Assembly (NCBI RefSeq): GCF_001294465.1
Contig: NZ_LGAA01000016.1
Coordinates: 121,320-185,319, forward strand
Source of the DNA: Moellerella wisconsensis ATCC 35017
GTDB lineage: Bacteria; Pseudomonadota; Gammaproteobacteria; Enterobacterales; Enterobacteriaceae
Reading direction: 5' to 3'
DNA length: 64,000 nt
Every line of letters starts with the position of its first letter. Positions within the stretch are counted from its first letter, which is position 1. A program made the position numbers and the translations under genes. The notes under the pieces were generated by a model. The model was not told where the DNA came from. It ran no database searches and saw only the letters and a list, made by a program, of their open reading frames with translations. Shown piece by piece: positions 41,304-52,531 of the stretch.

Positions 41304-42317
41304 ATGACAGAAGGTTGGAATATTGCTCTGTTAGGCGCAACAGGTGCGGTCGGCGAAGCCATTTTAACATTATTACAGCAGCGTGAATTTCCTGTGGGCG
41401 AACTGTATCTACTCGCCAGTGAACGCAGTGCCGGAGAGAATATTCGCTTCGAGGGTAAAAGTTACTTGGTTAAAGATGTTGCGGATTTTGATTGGTCCCA
41501 AGCACAGATAGCTTTTTTTGCAGCAGACGCAGAGGCCTCAGCTCAATATGCTGAAATCGCAGCACAAGATGGCTGCATCGTAATTGATTGCAGTGGGTTA
41601 TTTGCCATGGAACCCGATGTTCCTTTAGTGGTACCGACTGTTAACCCAGCAGTGCTAGCGGACTATCGCAATCGTAATATTATTGCGGTGGCAGATAGCC
41701 AAGTGAGTCAATTATTAACCGCTATCAAACCGTTAATGGATGTTGCTGGCTTAGGACGTATCACGCTAACTAATTTATTATCCGTTTCTGCGTACGGTAA
41801 AGCCGCTATCGATGAGTTGGCTGGCCAGAGCGCACGGTTACTAAACGGTGTTCCCGCCGAAGAAGGGAGTCGCTTTAGTAAGCAATTAGCATTTAATATG
41901 TTGCCATTGCTTGCTGATAGTGAAGGTGCGGTACCCGAGGAACGTCGTTTAGTTGATCAAGTGCGTAAAGTTCTACAAGACGAAGGCCTACCGGTGGCGG
42001 TTAACTTCTTACAATCTCCAGTATTTTACGGCAACGCACAGACTGTTCATCTAGAAACTTTACGTCCTATCGGCGCTGAAGAGGCGCGAGATGAGTTACA
42101 AGGTTTTGATGATATTCAAGTCACCGATGAAAATGATTACCCAACCCAAGTCACTGAAGCCTCAGGTAATGAGTTACTTAGCGTGGGGTGTATTCGTAAT
42201 GATTACGGTATTCCAGAAATTATTCAATTCTGGTCAGTCGCCGATAATGTGCGCTTTGGCGGCGCATTAATGGCCGTAGAAACAGCAGAAAAACTGACCC
42301 AGGAGCAGTTCTACTAA
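41304..42317 (+). CDS. usg: Usg, aspartate-semialdehyde-dehydrogenase-like protein
   Basis: Homologue of aspartate-semialdehyde dehydrogenase (337 residues) with the N-terminal Rossmann motif [13 protein letters not shown]. The catalytic Cys motif NPNC of true ASADH is replaced here by ADSQVS (about residue 130), so it is unlikely to have that activity; E. coli Usg shows the same loss. The ATG at 41304 has GGAG nine bases upstream and is preferred to a TTG five codons earlier. Its stop overlaps the truA start by one base. Function is unknown. Confidence 0.93.
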   Translation: MTEGWNIALLGATGAVGEAILTLLQQREFPVGELYLLASERSAGENIRFEGKSYLVKDVADFDWSQAQIAFFAADAEASAQYAEIAAQDGCIVIDCSGLFAMEPDVPLVVPTVNPAVLADYRNRNIIAVADSQVSQLLTAIKPLMDVAGLGRITLTNLLSVSAYGKAAIDELAGQSARLLNGVPAEEGSRFSKQLAFNMLPLLADSEGAVPEERRLVDQVRKVLQDEGLPVAVNFLQSPVFYGNAQTVHLETLRPIGAEEARDELQGFDDIQVTDENDYPTQVTEASGNELLSVGCIRNDYGIPEIIQFWSVADNVRFGGALMAVETAEKLTQEQFY

Positions 42318-43138
42318 TGTTGACAAATGATCAAGCGCCAGTATTAAAGATAGCTTTGGGCGTTGAGTACGATGGTAGTGGTTATTATGGCTGGCAGCGG
42401 CAGTCAGATGTTGAAAGCGTACAGAGTCGGCTTGAGGCGGCGTTATCTAAAGTCGCCAATGAGCCGATTAATGTATTTTGTGCAGGCAGAACCGATGCAG
42501 GTGTACATGCCACAGGGCAAGTGGTGCATTTTGAGACAACGGCTCAGCGGAAAGGATCAGCGTGGACGATGGGGGTCAATACGCATTTGCCCGCTGATAT
42601 CGCAGTACGTTGGTGCCATGCCGTTTCTGCTGATTTTCATGCTCGTTTCAGTGCCACAGCGAGACGCTACCGCTATGTTATTTTTAATCACCGCTATCGT
42701 CCGGCTGTATTATCGCGTGGTATGACACATTTTCATTATCCGCTGGATGAAAAACGCATGCATATCGCAGCGCAGGCCTTACTGGGCGAGCACGATTTTA
42801 CCTCGTTCCGTGCGATGCAATGCCAATCTAAATCTCCTTGGCGTAATATGAAACATATTAAGGTAACGCGTCACGGCGATTATGTGGTTGTGGATATTAA
42901 AGCCAATGCATTTGTTCACCATATGGTGAGAAATATCGTAGGCAGTTTGTTGGAAATTGGTTGTGGTAATCAGGATATTGATTGGATGGCCAAATTATTA
43001 GCGATGAAAGATAGAAGTAAAGCGGCAGCCACAGCTAAAGCTGAAGGTCTCTATTTAGTCGCGGTCGATTATCCGGCAGAATTCAATTTACCGACCCCGG
43101 TGATGGGGCCTCTATTTTTGGCAGATGATTTAGTATAA
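42317..43138 (+). CDS. truA: tRNA pseudouridine synthase A (TruA)
   Basis: Makes pseudouridine at positions 38-40 of many tRNAs. The catalytic Asp60 lies in [15 protein letters not shown], after the family start [16 protein letters not shown]. The 273 residues match E. coli TruA (270). The TAATG overlap with usg indicates translational coupling. Confidence 0.96.
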   Translation: MLTNDQAPVLKIALGVEYDGSGYYGWQRQSDVESVQSRLEAALSKVANEPINVFCAGRTDAGVHATGQVVHFETTAQRKGSAWTMGVNTHLPADIAVRWCHAVSADFHARFSATARRYRYVIFNHRYRPAVLSRGMTHFHYPLDEKRMHIAAQALLGEHDFTSFRAMQCQSKSPWRNMKHIKVTRHGDYVVVDIKANAFVHHMVRNIVGSLLEIGCGNQDIDWMAKLLAMKDRSKAAATAKAEGLYLVAVDYPAEFNLPTPVMGPLFLADDLV

Positions 43139-43244
43139 TCGGCGATAATTGCATTTTCTGCTGAGTGTTCAATTGATAAGTATTTAATTGATAATATCAT
43201 TTCGATACTATAATGAGCATTCAGCGGATCTAGCAAAAGAAACT

Positions 43245-43316
43245 ATGTTTAAACTTAACAAGTTTAAATTTAACAAGTTTAAATCTAACAATAGGCAATC
43301 ACGCGCGATTAAATAA
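43245..43316 (+). CDS. possible 23-residue basic peptide upstream of dedA
   Basis: An ATG opens a 23-codon frame, Lys/Phe/Asn-rich (MFKLNKFKFNKFKSNN... then QSRAIK), built from three 15-base tandem repeats. AAAAGAAA before the ATG is a weak ribosome-binding site. It may be a small peptide, a leader for dedA or chance from the repeats. Confidence 0.25.
   Translation: MFKLNKFKFNKFKSNNRQSRAIK
43247..43291. repeat. three 15-bp tandem repeats
   Basis: Units GTTTAAACTTAACAA (43247-43261), GTTTAAATTTAACAA (43262-43276) and GTTTAAATCTAACAA (43277-43291) are tandem and differ by one or two bases. The unit length is a multiple of three. Confidence 0.9.
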
Positions 43317-43431
43317 AGTGCAGGTAGTAAGTTCTGATTATTTATGTCTATTGTCGATTTAGAATCGGACTGAAATTTTAAATTGACTATTCTACAGGGC
43401 AGCAAGGATGCTGTTTGTAACGAGGAAATGT

Positions 43432-44106
43432 ATGGAATTTATTACCTTTATTATCGATTTTATTCTGCATATTGATGTTCATCTGGCTGAATTAGTTGCA
43501 GAATATGGTACTTGGGTCTACGGCATATTATTTTTGATTTTGTTTTGTGAAACTGGACTAGTGGTGACCCCATTTTTACCGGGAGATTCTCTGCTGTTTG
43601 TTGCCGGTGCAATCTCGGCATTGGCATCCAATGATCTCAATATTCACCTTATGGTGGTATTAATGATTATGGCGGCGATTATTGGCGATGCGCTGAATTA
43701 TACTATCGGCCGTATTTTCGGTGAGAAATTATTCAGTAATCCAGAATCTAAAATTTTTCGTCGGAGCTATTTAGATAAAACCCATACGTTTTATGAAAAA
43801 CATGGCGGTAAGGCCATTATATTGGCGCGTTTTGTACCCATCGTCAGAACTTTCGCGCCATTCGTTGCAGGAATGGGCAAAATGTCATATCGTCACTTTG
43901 CTTTTTACAATGTCACAGGTGCACTGCTTTGGGTAATTTCGTTTACTTATGCGGGCTACCTGTTCGGTGATTTACCGGTGGTACAACAAAACCTCAAGTT
44001 ATTGATTGTGGGCATTATTTTTGTTTCTATCTTACCGGGAGTGATTGAAATTATTCGTCACCGCCGTGCGGCAACTAAAGCTAAACGCGTAAATGCACAA
44101 AAATAA
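43432..44106 (+). CDS. dedA: DedA family membrane protein
   Basis: Inner-membrane protein of the DedA family, whose members recycle or flip undecaprenyl phosphate or other lipids and maintain envelope integrity. The ATG at 43432 with GAGG upstream gives 224 residues starting [10 protein letters not shown], as in E. coli DedA (219). The family motif [14 protein letters not shown] and the [18 protein letters not shown] segment are intact. Several hydrophobic spans are evident. The next gene is accD, 114 bases on. Confidence 0.95.
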   Translation: MEFITFIIDFILHIDVHLAELVAEYGTWVYGILFLILFCETGLVVTPFLPGDSLLFVAGAISALASNDLNIHLMVVLMIMAAIIGDALNYTIGRIFGEKLFSNPESKIFRRSYLDKTHTFYEKHGGKAIILARFVPIVRTFAPFVAGMGKMSYRHFAFYNVTGALLWVISFTYAGYLFGDLPVVQQNLKLLIVGIIFVSILPGVIEIIRHRRAATKAKRVNAQK

Positions 44107-44220
44107 ATCAACCCTTAAACAGGTTTGATCAGTTTTTTATCCACAGTGAGATATCATTGTGGTTTAATGGCATAAAATACTCACTGGTGAATGCCAAAAA
44201 TCAGACAGAAAGGTCCATTA

Positions 44221-45204
44221 ATGAGCTGGATTGAGAAAATTTTAAAAAAGAGCAACCTAACCCACTCGCATAAAGCCAATATCCCAGAAGGTGTCTGGAC
44301 GAAATGCGATAGCTGCGGACAGGTATTATATGGCGCTGAATTAGAGCGCAATTATCAAGTTTGTCCGAAATGCGACCACCATATGCGCATTCACGGCCGT
44401 CAGCGTCTGGAATCATTTTTAGATGAAGGCAGCATGACAGAGCTGGGAAGTGAGCTTGAGCCTAAAGATTTATTAAAATTCCGTGACTCTAAAAAATACA
44501 AAGATCGTATCTCTGCTGCTCAGAAAGAAACCGGCGAAAAAGACGCGATTATTGTAATGAAAGGAACTCTGAAAGGCATGCCGGTTGTTGCAGCAGCCTT
44601 TGAATTTGCTTTTATGGGCGGTTCAATGGCTTCTGTTGTCGGGGCACGTTTTGTCCGTGCGGTTGAACAAGCGTTAGAAGATCATTGCCCACTGGTTTGT
44701 TTCTCTGCCAGTGGTGGTGCTCGAATGCAAGAAGCCTTGATGTCCTTGATGCAAATGGCAAAAACCAGTGCAGCCTTAGCAAAAATGCAAGAGCGTGGTT
44801 TACCTTACATCTCAGTAATGACTGACCCAACAATGGGCGGAGTCTCTGCCAGTTTGGCGATGCTGGGCGATATTAATGTCGCTGAGCCTAAAGCGTTGAT
44901 TGGTTTTGCCGGCCCGCGAGTTATTGAACAAACCGTACGCGAAAAATTACCACAAGGTTTCCAGCGCAGTGAATTCTTAATTGAAAAAGGGGCGATTGAT
45001 ATTATTATTCGCCGCCCTGAAATGCGGGATAAATTAGCCAATATTTTAGCAATGTTAACTAATCAGCCCAATCCACAAGGTTCAGAGCCAGAAGTGATTG
45101 AAGACGAGCTTATTGTGACTATCGACGGTGAAAATAGCGTCGATATGGCAGAGCATGAGGCTTTGGGAACCGCAGAAACTAAATCAAAGAAAGATAATGC
45201 ATAA
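44221..45204 (+). CDS. accD: acetyl-CoA carboxylase carboxyltransferase subunit beta AccD
   Basis: Beta subunit of the carboxyltransferase that forms malonyl-CoA, the first committed step of fatty-acid synthesis. The ATG at 44221 begins MSWIEKIL with AAAGG upstream. The N-terminal four-Cys zinc ribbon (CDSCGQ and CPKC) and the GGARMQEA and [14 protein letters not shown] segments are present. The 327 residues end in a variable acidic tail. The last 8 bases overlap the folC start. Confidence 0.97.
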   Translation: MSWIEKILKKSNLTHSHKANIPEGVWTKCDSCGQVLYGAELERNYQVCPKCDHHMRIHGRQRLESFLDEGSMTELGSELEPKDLLKFRDSKKYKDRISAAQKETGEKDAIIVMKGTLKGMPVVAAAFEFAFMGGSMASVVGARFVRAVEQALEDHCPLVCFSASGGARMQEALMSLMQMAKTSAALAKMQERGLPYISVMTDPTMGGVSASLAMLGDINVAEPKALIGFAGPRVIEQTVREKLPQGFQRSEFLIEKGAIDIIIRRPEMRDKLANILAMLTNQPNPQGSEPEVIEDELIVTIDGENSVDMAEHEALGTAETKSKKDNA

Positions 45205-46504
45205 CCCAAGTAATATTCCACAGGCTACGTCTTCTTTGGAGATGTGGCTAAGTTATTTGACTGATCTGCATAGCCAAGCGATTGATATGGGGCTTGAGCG
45301 TGTCGGAGAGGTGGCACGTAAAATGGGATTGGTGAATTTTAATCAATCCACGCCAACTGGGCAGGGTAAAACAAAAGTTATTACTGTGACTGGGACGAAC
45401 GGCAAAGGCACCACGTGTCATACACTTGAGTCTATTCTGCTGGCGGCCGGGCTAAAAGTCGGTGTTTATAGCTCCCCGCATTTGGTTCGTTATACCGAGC
45501 GTGTGCGTATTCAAGGACAAGAGCCGACAGAATCAGCATTTTGTCAGGCCTTTGCTGAAATAGAAACCCAACGTGCAGATATTTCGCTGACCTATTTTGA
45601 ATACGGCACGTTAGCGGCTTTAAAGCTGTTTAAAGATGCTCAGCTAGATGTATTGATTTTAGAAGTTGGGCTTGGTGGTCGGCTGGATGCTACCAATGTA
45701 GTGGATTCTGATATCACGGCTATTACCAGCATCGCCCTTGATCACACCGATTGGTTAGGGTCTGATCGTGAACATATCGGCTATGAAAAAGCTGGTATTT
45801 TCCGCGCGGGTTGTTATGCGGTGATTGGCGAACCGGACATGCCGAAATCTATTCAGCAAGTTGCGGATCAGCTCGGTACTCAGTTGTTCCGTCGCGATAA
45901 AGAGTGGTGCTTCACTCAGAATGCCGATAGCTGGTCATGGCAAACTGCTGAGCGTCAATACGCGCATTTACCCCTGCCTAACGTTCCGTTAGCTAATGCC
46001 GCCACTGCGCTCGGTGTATTGCATTGTATAATGAAAATCGATCCCGAATGGCAACAGTTACTGACCGAAGATATTATTCATAACGGATTGAGATCGGCTC
46101 AATTACCAGGTCGTTTTCAGATAATCAATCGTCAACCGCTAACAATCCTCGATGTGGCGCATAACCCCCATGCGGCAGGTTATTTGGTCGCTAAACTGGC
46201 TGAATTACCTAAGATTTCTGGATGTCGGATCCGCGCTGTCATTGGCATGTTAGGTGATAAAGATATTGCTGGTACCTTACAATGTTTAGCCACGCAAGTT
46301 ACAGATTTTTATGTGGCACCATTAACCGAGTTTCGAGGTGCTGAAGCCGCTGTTTTAGCGCAATATTTGCCTGAAGCACAGGTCTTTGACAGCGTTGAAT
46401 CTGCATGGAAACAGGCTCAAATTGACGCCAAGCAACACGATATTATCGTGGTGTGTGGTTCTTTTCATACTGTGGCACATGTCATGACATTATTGGAAAA
46501 ATAG
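45197..46504 (+). CDS. folC: bifunctional folylpolyglutamate synthase / dihydrofolate synthase FolC
   Basis: Adds glutamate to dihydropteroate and to folates. The ATG at 45197 overlaps accD by 8 bases and begins [13 protein letters not shown], giving 435 residues (E. coli 422); a longer frame starting within accD is not used. The ATP-binding motif [10 protein letters not shown] and the family segments [14 protein letters not shown] and [13 protein letters not shown] are conserved. An internal 45-base insertion near [13 protein letters not shown] is longer than in E. coli. Confidence 0.95.
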   Translation: MHNPSNIPQATSSLEMWLSYLTDLHSQAIDMGLERVGEVARKMGLVNFNQSTPTGQGKTKVITVTGTNGKGTTCHTLESILLAAGLKVGVYSSPHLVRYTERVRIQGQEPTESAFCQAFAEIETQRADISLTYFEYGTLAALKLFKDAQLDVLILEVGLGGRLDATNVVDSDITAITSIALDHTDWLGSDREHIGYEKAGIFRAGCYAVIGEPDMPKSIQQVADQLGTQLFRRDKEWCFTQNADSWSWQTAERQYAHLPLPNVPLANAATALGVLHCIMKIDPEWQQLLTEDIIHNGLRSAQLPGRFQIINRQPLTILDVAHNPHAAGYLVAKLAELPKISGCRIRAVIGMLGDKDIAGTLQCLATQVTDFYVAPLTEFRGAEAAVLAQYLPEAQVFDSVESAWKQAQIDAKQHDIIVVCGSFHTVAHVMTLLEK

Positions 46505-46514
46505 GGGATTACCG

Positions 46515-47225
46515 GTGGCCAGTAAATTTCAAAATCGCTTAGTCGGAGCCATTGTTTTAGTGGCTGCAGGGGTGATTATTCTGCCTGCATTACTTGACGG
46601 TGATAAGAAATATAATGAAGACCAGTTTGCATCAATTCCTATTGTGCCAAAGCCGGGTGATGAAGAAGATATCGAGGCCATTGCTCCGATTAGCCAAACA
46701 GGTCCTGCTGCCATTTCTGAAAATACTTCAGAAGCGATGCTCTCCGAGGCGCTGACGGAGCAAGTTAAAGAAGGCAGTGCGATTGCTGGGCAAGTTTCGG
46801 GACAAAATATTCAGGTGGCGGTAAATCCTAAATCTGAATCGAAACCCGAACCTAAACCGCAGCCAAAGCCTGAGCCAAAACCACAGTCTAAACCCGAGCC
46901 TAAACCTGAACCTAAGCCAAAATCTGAGCCTAAGCCTCAGCCAGTGCAGGATACAGCCGCTAAAGCAGAGGTAAGTGCGCCTCAAGGGCACGGATATGTG
47001 GTTCAGCTTGGGGCATTAACCAATGCGGGAAAAGTTGAGGAAATTATTGCTAAATTGCGTTTTTCTGGTTACTCGGCGTATACCGTGCCTTCATCCCCAG
47101 TTAATGGTAAATTAACGCGAATTTTTGTCGGCCCTGATGCTTCAAAACAAAAATTACAAAACTCATTAGCTGAGTTGAAACGTATTTCGAGTTTAGATGG
47201 TGAAGTTAGACCCTATAAACCGTAA
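46515..47225 (+). CDS. dedD: cell-division protein DedD with SPOR domain
   Basis: Inner-membrane protein that helps septal cell wall synthesis and binds denuded glycan strands. GTG start, a single span near the N-terminus (RLVGAIVLVAAGVIILPALL), a long periplasmic linker with repeated KPEPKPQ units (about 110-150), and a C-terminal SPOR domain (about 160-236) with YVVQLGALTNAGKVEEI. The Pro/Lys-repeat linker is longer and more regular than in E. coli DedD. Confidence 0.93.
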   Translation: MASKFQNRLVGAIVLVAAGVIILPALLDGDKKYNEDQFASIPIVPKPGDEEDIEAIAPISQTGPAAISENTSEAMLSEALTEQVKEGSAIAGQVSGQNIQVAVNPKSESKPEPKPQPKPEPKPQSKPEPKPEPKPKSEPKPQPVQDTAAKAEVSAPQGHGYVVQLGALTNAGKVEEIIAKLRFSGYSAYTVPSSPVNGKLTRIFVGPDASKQKLQNSLAELKRISSLDGEVRPYKP

Positions 47226-47467
47226 CTGATAGCGTCAATTTAAACGATAAATGATGGGCGGCTTCTTATTTATCCGGTGATAACCAGTGTGATAATAACT
47301 GGCTTATCAATTTATCCGGAATAAATTTGTTGGTCGCCTTTTGCGATCTAGGCATAAATAGTTTGGAGATAAGTGAGGTTAGCAATTCAGAAAGTAACTA
47401 ACTAATTGCAGTTATTATAAATTTTAAATTTCACTGCTTATTTTTTAAATTAGGGCAAAATTTGGTT

Positions 47468-47483
47468 ACGCAAACGTTTTCGT
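47468..47483 (+). promoter_or_regulatory. PurR operator upstream of cvpA-purF
   Basis: ACGCAAACGTTTTCGT matches the PurR consensus ANGCAANCGNTTNCNT at every specified position. It lies just upstream of a -10-like TAAAAT (47491-47496) and 55 bases before cvpA, as in E. coli. Confidence 0.85.
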
Positions 47484-47537
47484 TTTCTGTTAAAATGCAC
47501 TCACACCTTGCTGGGTGTTTTAATTTTGGGATAAAAG

Positions 47538-48041
47538 ATGGTTTGGATTGATTACGTCATTATTGCCATAATTGGCTTCTCAGCAGTGGTAAGCCTGATC
47601 CGTGGCTTTGTTCGTGAAGCACTTTCGTTGATTACCTGGGGCTGTGCCTTTTTTGTCGCCAGCCAATTTTACTCTTACTTAGCGGTTTATTTTACGCGCT
47701 TCGAAGATATTATGGTACGTAACGGAGTGGCTATCGCAGCACTGTTTATCGCGACATTGATTGTCGGAGCCGTTGTTAACTATGTGATTAGCTCGCTAGT
47801 TCAACGTACTGGATTATCAGGTACAGATCGTGTTCTGGGGATTTGTTTTGGAGCGTTACGCGGTGTATTGATTGTATCGGCGCTGTTATTTTTTCTCGAT
47901 ACTTTTACTCCGTTACCTCAAAGTGAGGAGTGGCAGCGTTCAGAGCTGATCCCGCAGTTCAGTCATATAATCAGGTGGTTTTTTGACTATCTGCAAAATG
48001 CGTCAAGTTTCCTGCCGGAGAATATCTCTCCGCGTGGCTGA
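47538..48041 (+). CDS. cvpA: CvpA family membrane protein
   Basis: Inner-membrane protein of 167 residues with four hydrophobic segments, known as the colicin V production protein and linked to envelope stress and bile or deoxycholate tolerance in enterics. The N-terminal [30 protein letters not shown] segment is typical of the family. It is 14 bases upstream of purF and shares its PurR-controlled promoter, as in E. coli. Confidence 0.95.
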   Translation: MVWIDYVIIAIIGFSAVVSLIRGFVREALSLITWGCAFFVASQFYSYLAVYFTRFEDIMVRNGVAIAALFIATLIVGAVVNYVISSLVQRTGLSGTDRVLGICFGALRGVLIVSALLFFLDTFTPLPQSEEWQRSELIPQFSHIIRWFFDYLQNASSFLPENISPRG

Positions 48042-48055
48042 TGAGGAAAGACTAA

Positions 48056-49573
48056 ATGTGCGGTATTGTCGGTATCGCCGGTGTTTCACCGGTAAACCAA
48101 TCAATTTATGATGCGTTGACGGTGCTTCAACATCGTGGACAAGATGCAGCGGGCATAGCAACTATTGATGACAACAATAATATACGCCTGCGTAAAGCGA
48201 ACGGTTTAGTAAAAGATGTATTTGAAACCCGGCATATGCTGCGGCTACAAGGTTCGGTGGGGTTAGGCCATGTGCGTTATCCAACCGCCGGTAGCTCAAG
48301 TGCTTCAGAAGCACAGCCTTTTTATGTCAATTCACCTTTTGGTATAACGCTGGCGCATAATGGTAATTTAACCAATGCACATGAGTTAGCGAAGCAGTTA
48401 TTTGAAACCGCTCGCCGCCACGTTAATACCTCTTCAGACTCAGAAATTTTATTAAATGTACTGGCATTCGAACTGGATAAATTCGATCATTTCCCATTAG
48501 AGCCAGATAATGTGTTCTCTGCCGTTGCTGCAATGCATAAAAAGCTCCGTGGCGCTTATGCCTGTGTTGCTTTGATAATCGGTCACGGTATGCTGGCATT
48601 TCGTGATCCTCACGGTATTCGTCCGTTGGTGTTAGGGCGTCGTACACTGGAAAATGGCCGAGAAGAGTATATGGTAGCCTCGGAAAGCGTGGCTTTAGAT
48701 ACCCTCGGTTTTGAATTCTTACGTGATGTTGCTCCGGGTGAAGCGGTTTATGTCACCGAAAAAGGTCAGTTATTTACCCGTCAATGTGCTGAAAATCCAC
48801 AATTGACCCCATGCCTATTTGAATATGTCTATTTTGCTCGCCCAGATTCTTTTATGGATAAAATTTCTGTCTATAACGCGAGGTTGCGGATGGGACAAAA
48901 ACTAGGGGCCAAAATTGCTCGCGAATGGGACGATATTCATATTGATGTGGTGATCCCTATCCCTGAAACGTCGTGTGATATTGCATTAGAGATCGCGCAT
49001 ATTTTAGATAAGCCTTACCGACAGGGATTTGTTAAAAATCGTTATGTTGGCCGGACATTTATTATGCCGGGTCAGCAAGAACGTCGTAAATCAGTACGTC
49101 GTAAGCTGAATGCGAATCGAGCAGAATTTCGCGATAAAAATGTATTGTTAGTTGATGACTCAATCGTTCGCGGCACTACCTCTGAACAGATTGTTGAGCT
49201 AGCGCGTGAAGCGGGGGCTAAAAAAGTCTATTTTGCTTCTGCTGCGCCAGAAGTTCGCTTCCCGAATGTGTATGGTATTGACATGCCAAATGCTAATGAA
49301 TTAATCGCTCATGGACGAGAAATCAATGAAATTCGCCAATTAATTGGTGCCGATGGGCTGATTTTTCAGGAGTTAACCGATTTAGTGGCTGCAGTGCATG
49401 AAGAAAATCCAGACATCGACACTTTTGAGTGCTCTGTCTTTGATGGCATCTATGTGACCAAAGATATAGATCAGACCTATCTTGATTATGTTGAAAATCT
49501 ACGCCGAGATGACGATTCAAAGGTAAAAGACCAGCATGAAATTGAAGATTTAGAAATTTATAATGAAGGCTAA
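48056..49573 (+). CDS. purF: amidophosphoribosyltransferase PurF
   Basis: First committed step of purine synthesis: PRPP plus glutamine to phosphoribosylamine. The N-terminal catalytic Cys2 follows Met removal (MCGIVGI), forming an Ntn glutaminase domain (about 1-230). The PRPP-binding motif [14 protein letters not shown] lies in the phosphoribosyltransferase domain. The 505 residues equal E. coli PurF. GAGGAAAG precedes the ATG. A strong terminator follows. Confidence 0.97.
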   Translation: MCGIVGIAGVSPVNQSIYDALTVLQHRGQDAAGIATIDDNNNIRLRKANGLVKDVFETRHMLRLQGSVGLGHVRYPTAGSSSASEAQPFYVNSPFGITLAHNGNLTNAHELAKQLFETARRHVNTSSDSEILLNVLAFELDKFDHFPLEPDNVFSAVAAMHKKLRGAYACVALIIGHGMLAFRDPHGIRPLVLGRRTLENGREEYMVASESVALDTLGFEFLRDVAPGEAVYVTEKGQLFTRQCAENPQLTPCLFEYVYFARPDSFMDKISVYNARLRMGQKLGAKIAREWDDIHIDVVIPIPETSCDIALEIAHILDKPYRQGFVKNRYVGRTFIMPGQQERRKSVRRKLNANRAEFRDKNVLLVDDSIVRGTTSEQIVELAREAGAKKVYFASAAPEVRFPNVYGIDMPNANELIAHGREINEIRQLIGADGLIFQELTDLVAAVHEENPDIDTFECSVFDGIYVTKDIDQTYLDYVENLRRDDDSKVKDQHEIEDLEIYNEG

Positions 49574-49634
49574 ATGTTGATGCTAGTCGATATTAGCCGG
49601 TATCGTGGCAAATATTGATTAATAACACTTTGGT

Positions 49635-49661
49635 AAAAGGAGCACTTTGGTGCTCCTTTTT
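49635..49661 (+). terminator. intrinsic terminator of purF
   Basis: AAAAGGAGCAC (49635-49645) pairs perfectly with GTGCTCCTTTT (49650-49660) over a 4-base loop, and the T run continues to 49661. Confidence 0.92.
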
Positions 49662-49822
49662 GTTATCGGTCTATTGGTTTTTATAGTCGCGCTTATGGTG
49701 AGGTAGTTGGGTTTCGCGTCGATCATTTATCCTCAAAACCTTTAGCAGTAATTGGCTAAATAAGCTGATAAAATCAGTTACTCGGCCGTGGCCAAATTTC
49801 ACTTTGATTAATGAGAGACGAA

Positions 49823-50395
49823 ATGAAAAAACTGATCATTGGTATTACCGGGGCGAGTGGTGCGATTTACGGCGTGCGGTTATTGCAAGTATTAAAGCCG
49901 ATTGCTGAGGTCGAAACGCATTTAGTCATGAGCGCTGCCGGTCGCCAAACGTTGGCTCTTGAAACCGAGTATAGCTTACGGCAGGTGCAAGAATTAGCCG
50001 ATCATGTTTATGATAGCCGTGATATCGCTGCTGCTATTTCGTCAGGTTCATTTCGGGTTGCCGGTATGGTGATTATGCCTTGTACGATGAAAACGCTGTC
50101 AGGGATTGTACACAGCTATACCGATACTCTAGTGACACGTGCTGCTGATGTGGTATTAAAGGAAGGCCGAAAATTAGTTCTCGGTGTGCGAGAAACTCCT
50201 TTGCATATTGGGCATTTGCGCTTGATGGTGCAAGCGGCTGAGATGGGGGCAATGATTATGCCGCCGATGCCTGCGTTTTATCATTTACCGCAAACCATAC
50301 AAGATATTGTTGATCAAACGGTCAATCGGATCCTTGATCAATTTGATATAGAACCCGAACAACCGTTATTCCAACGTTGGCAAGGCGCGAAGTAA
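49823..50395 (+). CDS. ubiX: flavin prenyltransferase UbiX
   Basis: Makes the prenylated FMN cofactor of the decarboxylase UbiD, used in ubiquinone synthesis. The ATG at 49823 with GAGAG upstream starts MKKLIIGITGASGAIYG, the family N-terminus; an ATG four codons earlier is not used. Segments MPCTMKTLSGIVHSYTDTLVTRAADVVLKE and RETPLHIGHL are conserved. In E. coli argT-hisJQMP separates it from yfcH; here it stands directly before yfcH. Confidence 0.95.
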   Translation: MKKLIIGITGASGAIYGVRLLQVLKPIAEVETHLVMSAAGRQTLALETEYSLRQVQELADHVYDSRDIAAAISSGSFRVAGMVIMPCTMKTLSGIVHSYTDTLVTRAADVVLKEGRKLVLGVRETPLHIGHLRLMVQAAEMGAMIMPPMPAFYHLPQTIQDIVDQTVNRILDQFDIEPEQPLFQRWQGAK

Positions 50396-50419
50396 CTGAG
50401 ACTTATTATGCTTTATTCT

Positions 50420-50447
50420 CCACCACCTACCTTTGCTGAAGTGGTGG
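50420..50447. terminator. hairpin between ubiX and yfcH
   Basis: CCACCAC (50420-50426) pairs with GTGGTGG (50441-50447) over a 14-base loop, with no T run. It is a weak candidate for a shared end of the converging transcripts. Confidence 0.4.
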
Positions 50448-50516
50448 CTTTGGTATAAGGTCAACGCTACGCATCATCATTTTTACCACATGCATCATGG
50501 CCTTTCAAAGCGTGGC

Positions 50517-51428
50517 CTATTTTGCCGTCGAATTAAAGATATCGTTTAGCGCATCTGAGATGTAAGAAAACTCAAAGTTAAATCCAGCTTGCTGCAGATG
50601 CGCTGGGAGCGCGCGTTGACCCTCTAAAACTAATACTGCCGATTCGCCCATGATAGCTTGAATCACTAATGCGGGTACCCGCATGAAGGCTGGCCGATGA
50701 AGTACTTTTCCTAGCGCGCTGGCAAATTGTGCATTGTGAACAGGATTAGGGCTAGTTAAGTTAAAAGGCCCAGAAAGCGTTGAATGATCTAATAAAAAGA
50801 TAATGGCATTTACCATATCATTCAGGTGTATCCACGGCATATATTGGGTACCGCGGCCTATTGGCCCTCCGACTCCCCATTTAAACGGCGGCAACATTTT
50901 TCCCAAGGCTCCGCCATTTTTGGCTAGGACAATTCCAGTTCTTAATAAACAGACTCGAGTTTTTGGGCTTTCTGCCTGTTGTGCGAGTTCCTCCCAGCGT
51001 TTGCATAACTGGTGAGTAAATTCGTCATGCGCTGGGCTTTGTTCTGTCAGTATTTTTTGGTCGTGTCCGCTGCCATAATAACCAACGGCAGAGCCAGAAA
51101 TTAATACCTGAGGAGGTTGGCTGCTGGTATTAATCAGCGTAGCTAATCTTTGAGTGATCTCCCAGCGGCTAGTGCATAATCGTTGCTTTTGTGCCGCCGT
51201 CCAACGTTTATCAGCTATCGGTTCACCCGCCAGATTTATCACTGCATCAAATTGATTTAAATCGGTTATATTTTGTAACGATCCTAAATGGTTTACTGCG
51301 CGACAAAATTGGCTGTACACTTTTTGTGGTGAGCGACTAAGAACAGTGATTTGGTGCGATTGATGGATCAGTTGCTGAATTAATCGCGTTCCAATTAATC
51401 CTGTGCCTCCAGTGACAAGAATGTGCAT
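50517..51428 (-). CDS. yfcH: YfcH, SDR-family epimerase
   Basis: Member of the TIGR01777-type sugar-nucleotide epimerase-like group (303 residues), with a Rossmann motif [12 protein letters not shown] (about 6-17) and family segments INLAGEPI and [12 protein letters not shown], ending in the DUF1731 C-terminal domain. The substrate is unknown. GGAGGATATT precedes the ATG on the minus strand. Confidence 0.93.
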   Translation of the reverse strand: MHILVTGGTGLIGTRLIQQLIHQSHQITVLSRSPQKVYSQFCRAVNHLGSLQNITDLNQFDAVINLAGEPIADKRWTAAQKQRLCTSRWEITQRLATLINTSSQPPQVLISGSAVGYYGSGHDQKILTEQSPAHDEFTHQLCKRWEELAQQAESPKTRVCLLRTGIVLAKNGGALGKMLPPFKWGVGGPIGRGTQYMPWIHLNDMVNAIIFLLDHSTLSGPFNLTSPNPVHNAQFASALGKVLHRPAFMRVPALVIQAIMGESAVLVLEGQRALPAHLQQAGFNFEFSYISDALNDIFNSTAK

Positions 51429-51581
51429 AATATCCTCCTGCGGTTATCCCTGTGGTTTGATTCTTGTGCGTGCTAACGATATTAGGTATAGCATTAGACG
51501 CCGCTGCCGGATACCTTTGTCTTTCAGGTCGATAAATTTTTCAGATAAGTTAGGTGTGTCATCATCGAGCCAATATATCGC

Positions 51582-52196
51582 TTAGGCAAAAGTACGCTGT
51601 GTCGCCGGGCGTTGTTCAATCACCTCAAACCAACGTTTTACCGCCGGATAGTCGTTTAAATCAATGTGATGATGTTCATGAAATTTAGCCCAAGGGAATG
51701 TGGCAATATCAGCGATACTGAACTCATCGCTGCCTAAATAAGCGGTTTTTTCTAGTTGGCTATTTAATACGCGATATAAACGCTCGGTTTCTGTTTGATA
51801 GCGCTGGATAGCATAAGGGACTTTCTCGGAGGCATATTGAGTGAAATGATGATTTTGCCCAAGCATCGGGCCGAATCCGCCGACCTGCCAAAATAGCCAT
51901 TGTAATTGTGCGACGCGCGTTCTGATATCGCGGCTTAGTAATTGGCCGGTTTTGTCCGCCAGATAGATCAAAATTTCCCCAGATTCAAAGATAGAAATAG
52001 GTTGTCCACCATCAGTAGGTTGGGTATCGATAATCGCCGGAATTTTATTGTTCGGTGAAATAGCTAAAAAATCGGGCGCAAATTGGTCACCTTGGCTAAT
52101 ATTAATTGGATGGATTGTATATTCCAGCCCAGTTTCTTCCAAAAATAGCTTAATTTTGTAACCGTTGGGCGTTGCCGCATAATAGAGATCAATCAT
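51582..52196 (-). CDS. yfcG: YfcG, GST-like disulfide-bond oxidoreductase
   Basis: Glutathione-transferase-fold protein of the Nu class that reduces disulfides with bound glutathione. The 204-residue protein has the YfcG start MIDLYYAATPNGYKIKLFLEE, including the active-site Thr and Asn (TPN, about 9-11), and SPNNKIPAI, FESGEIL and GQNHHF as in E. coli. The C-terminus is about ten residues shorter than E. coli YfcG (215). Confidence 0.94.
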   Translation of the reverse strand: MIDLYYAATPNGYKIKLFLEETGLEYTIHPINISQGDQFAPDFLAISPNNKIPAIIDTQPTDGGQPISIFESGEILIYLADKTGQLLSRDIRTRVAQLQWLFWQVGGFGPMLGQNHHFTQYASEKVPYAIQRYQTETERLYRVLNSQLEKTAYLGSDEFSIADIATFPWAKFHEHHHIDLNDYPAVKRWFEVIEQRPATQRTFA

Positions 52197-52531
52197 AAAA
52201 ACCTCGCTATGTTATTGGTCATTATTGAGTCAATGACAGACAAATTTATACTTTAGGTTAATATTAGTATAACCATTATTAAGAATAACTATAGATTACA
52301 TTAACATTAGTTAGCAACTTAAAGAGTAAGGCATCAAATTTTAAGTGAAGCGCTTGCAAGGTGGGCAGGAAAAGCATATTTTGTAGCGCATAATTCAATG
52401 TAAATTGTTTATAATAAATGTGTTACAGCAATTTCTGATTATTTCAGAACAAGTTATGATTATTTTAAAGTACGTAAACGTCTACGGCATGAACAGCAAA
52501 TTAATAAGCTGATATAAAAAAGGTTTTGAGG
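52197..52531. other. divergent intergenic region between yfcG and yfcD
   Basis: About 330 bases hold promoters for both genes. I see no gene and no recognisable operator in it. Confidence 0.4.

Noticed and set aside
43247..43291. CRISPR or iteron origin
   Set aside because: Only three contiguous 15-base units, with no replication gene and no spacers.
46728..46991. Arg/Leu-rich frame antisense to the dedD repeat linker
   Set aside because: An artefact of the KPEP repeats read in reverse; no start signal.
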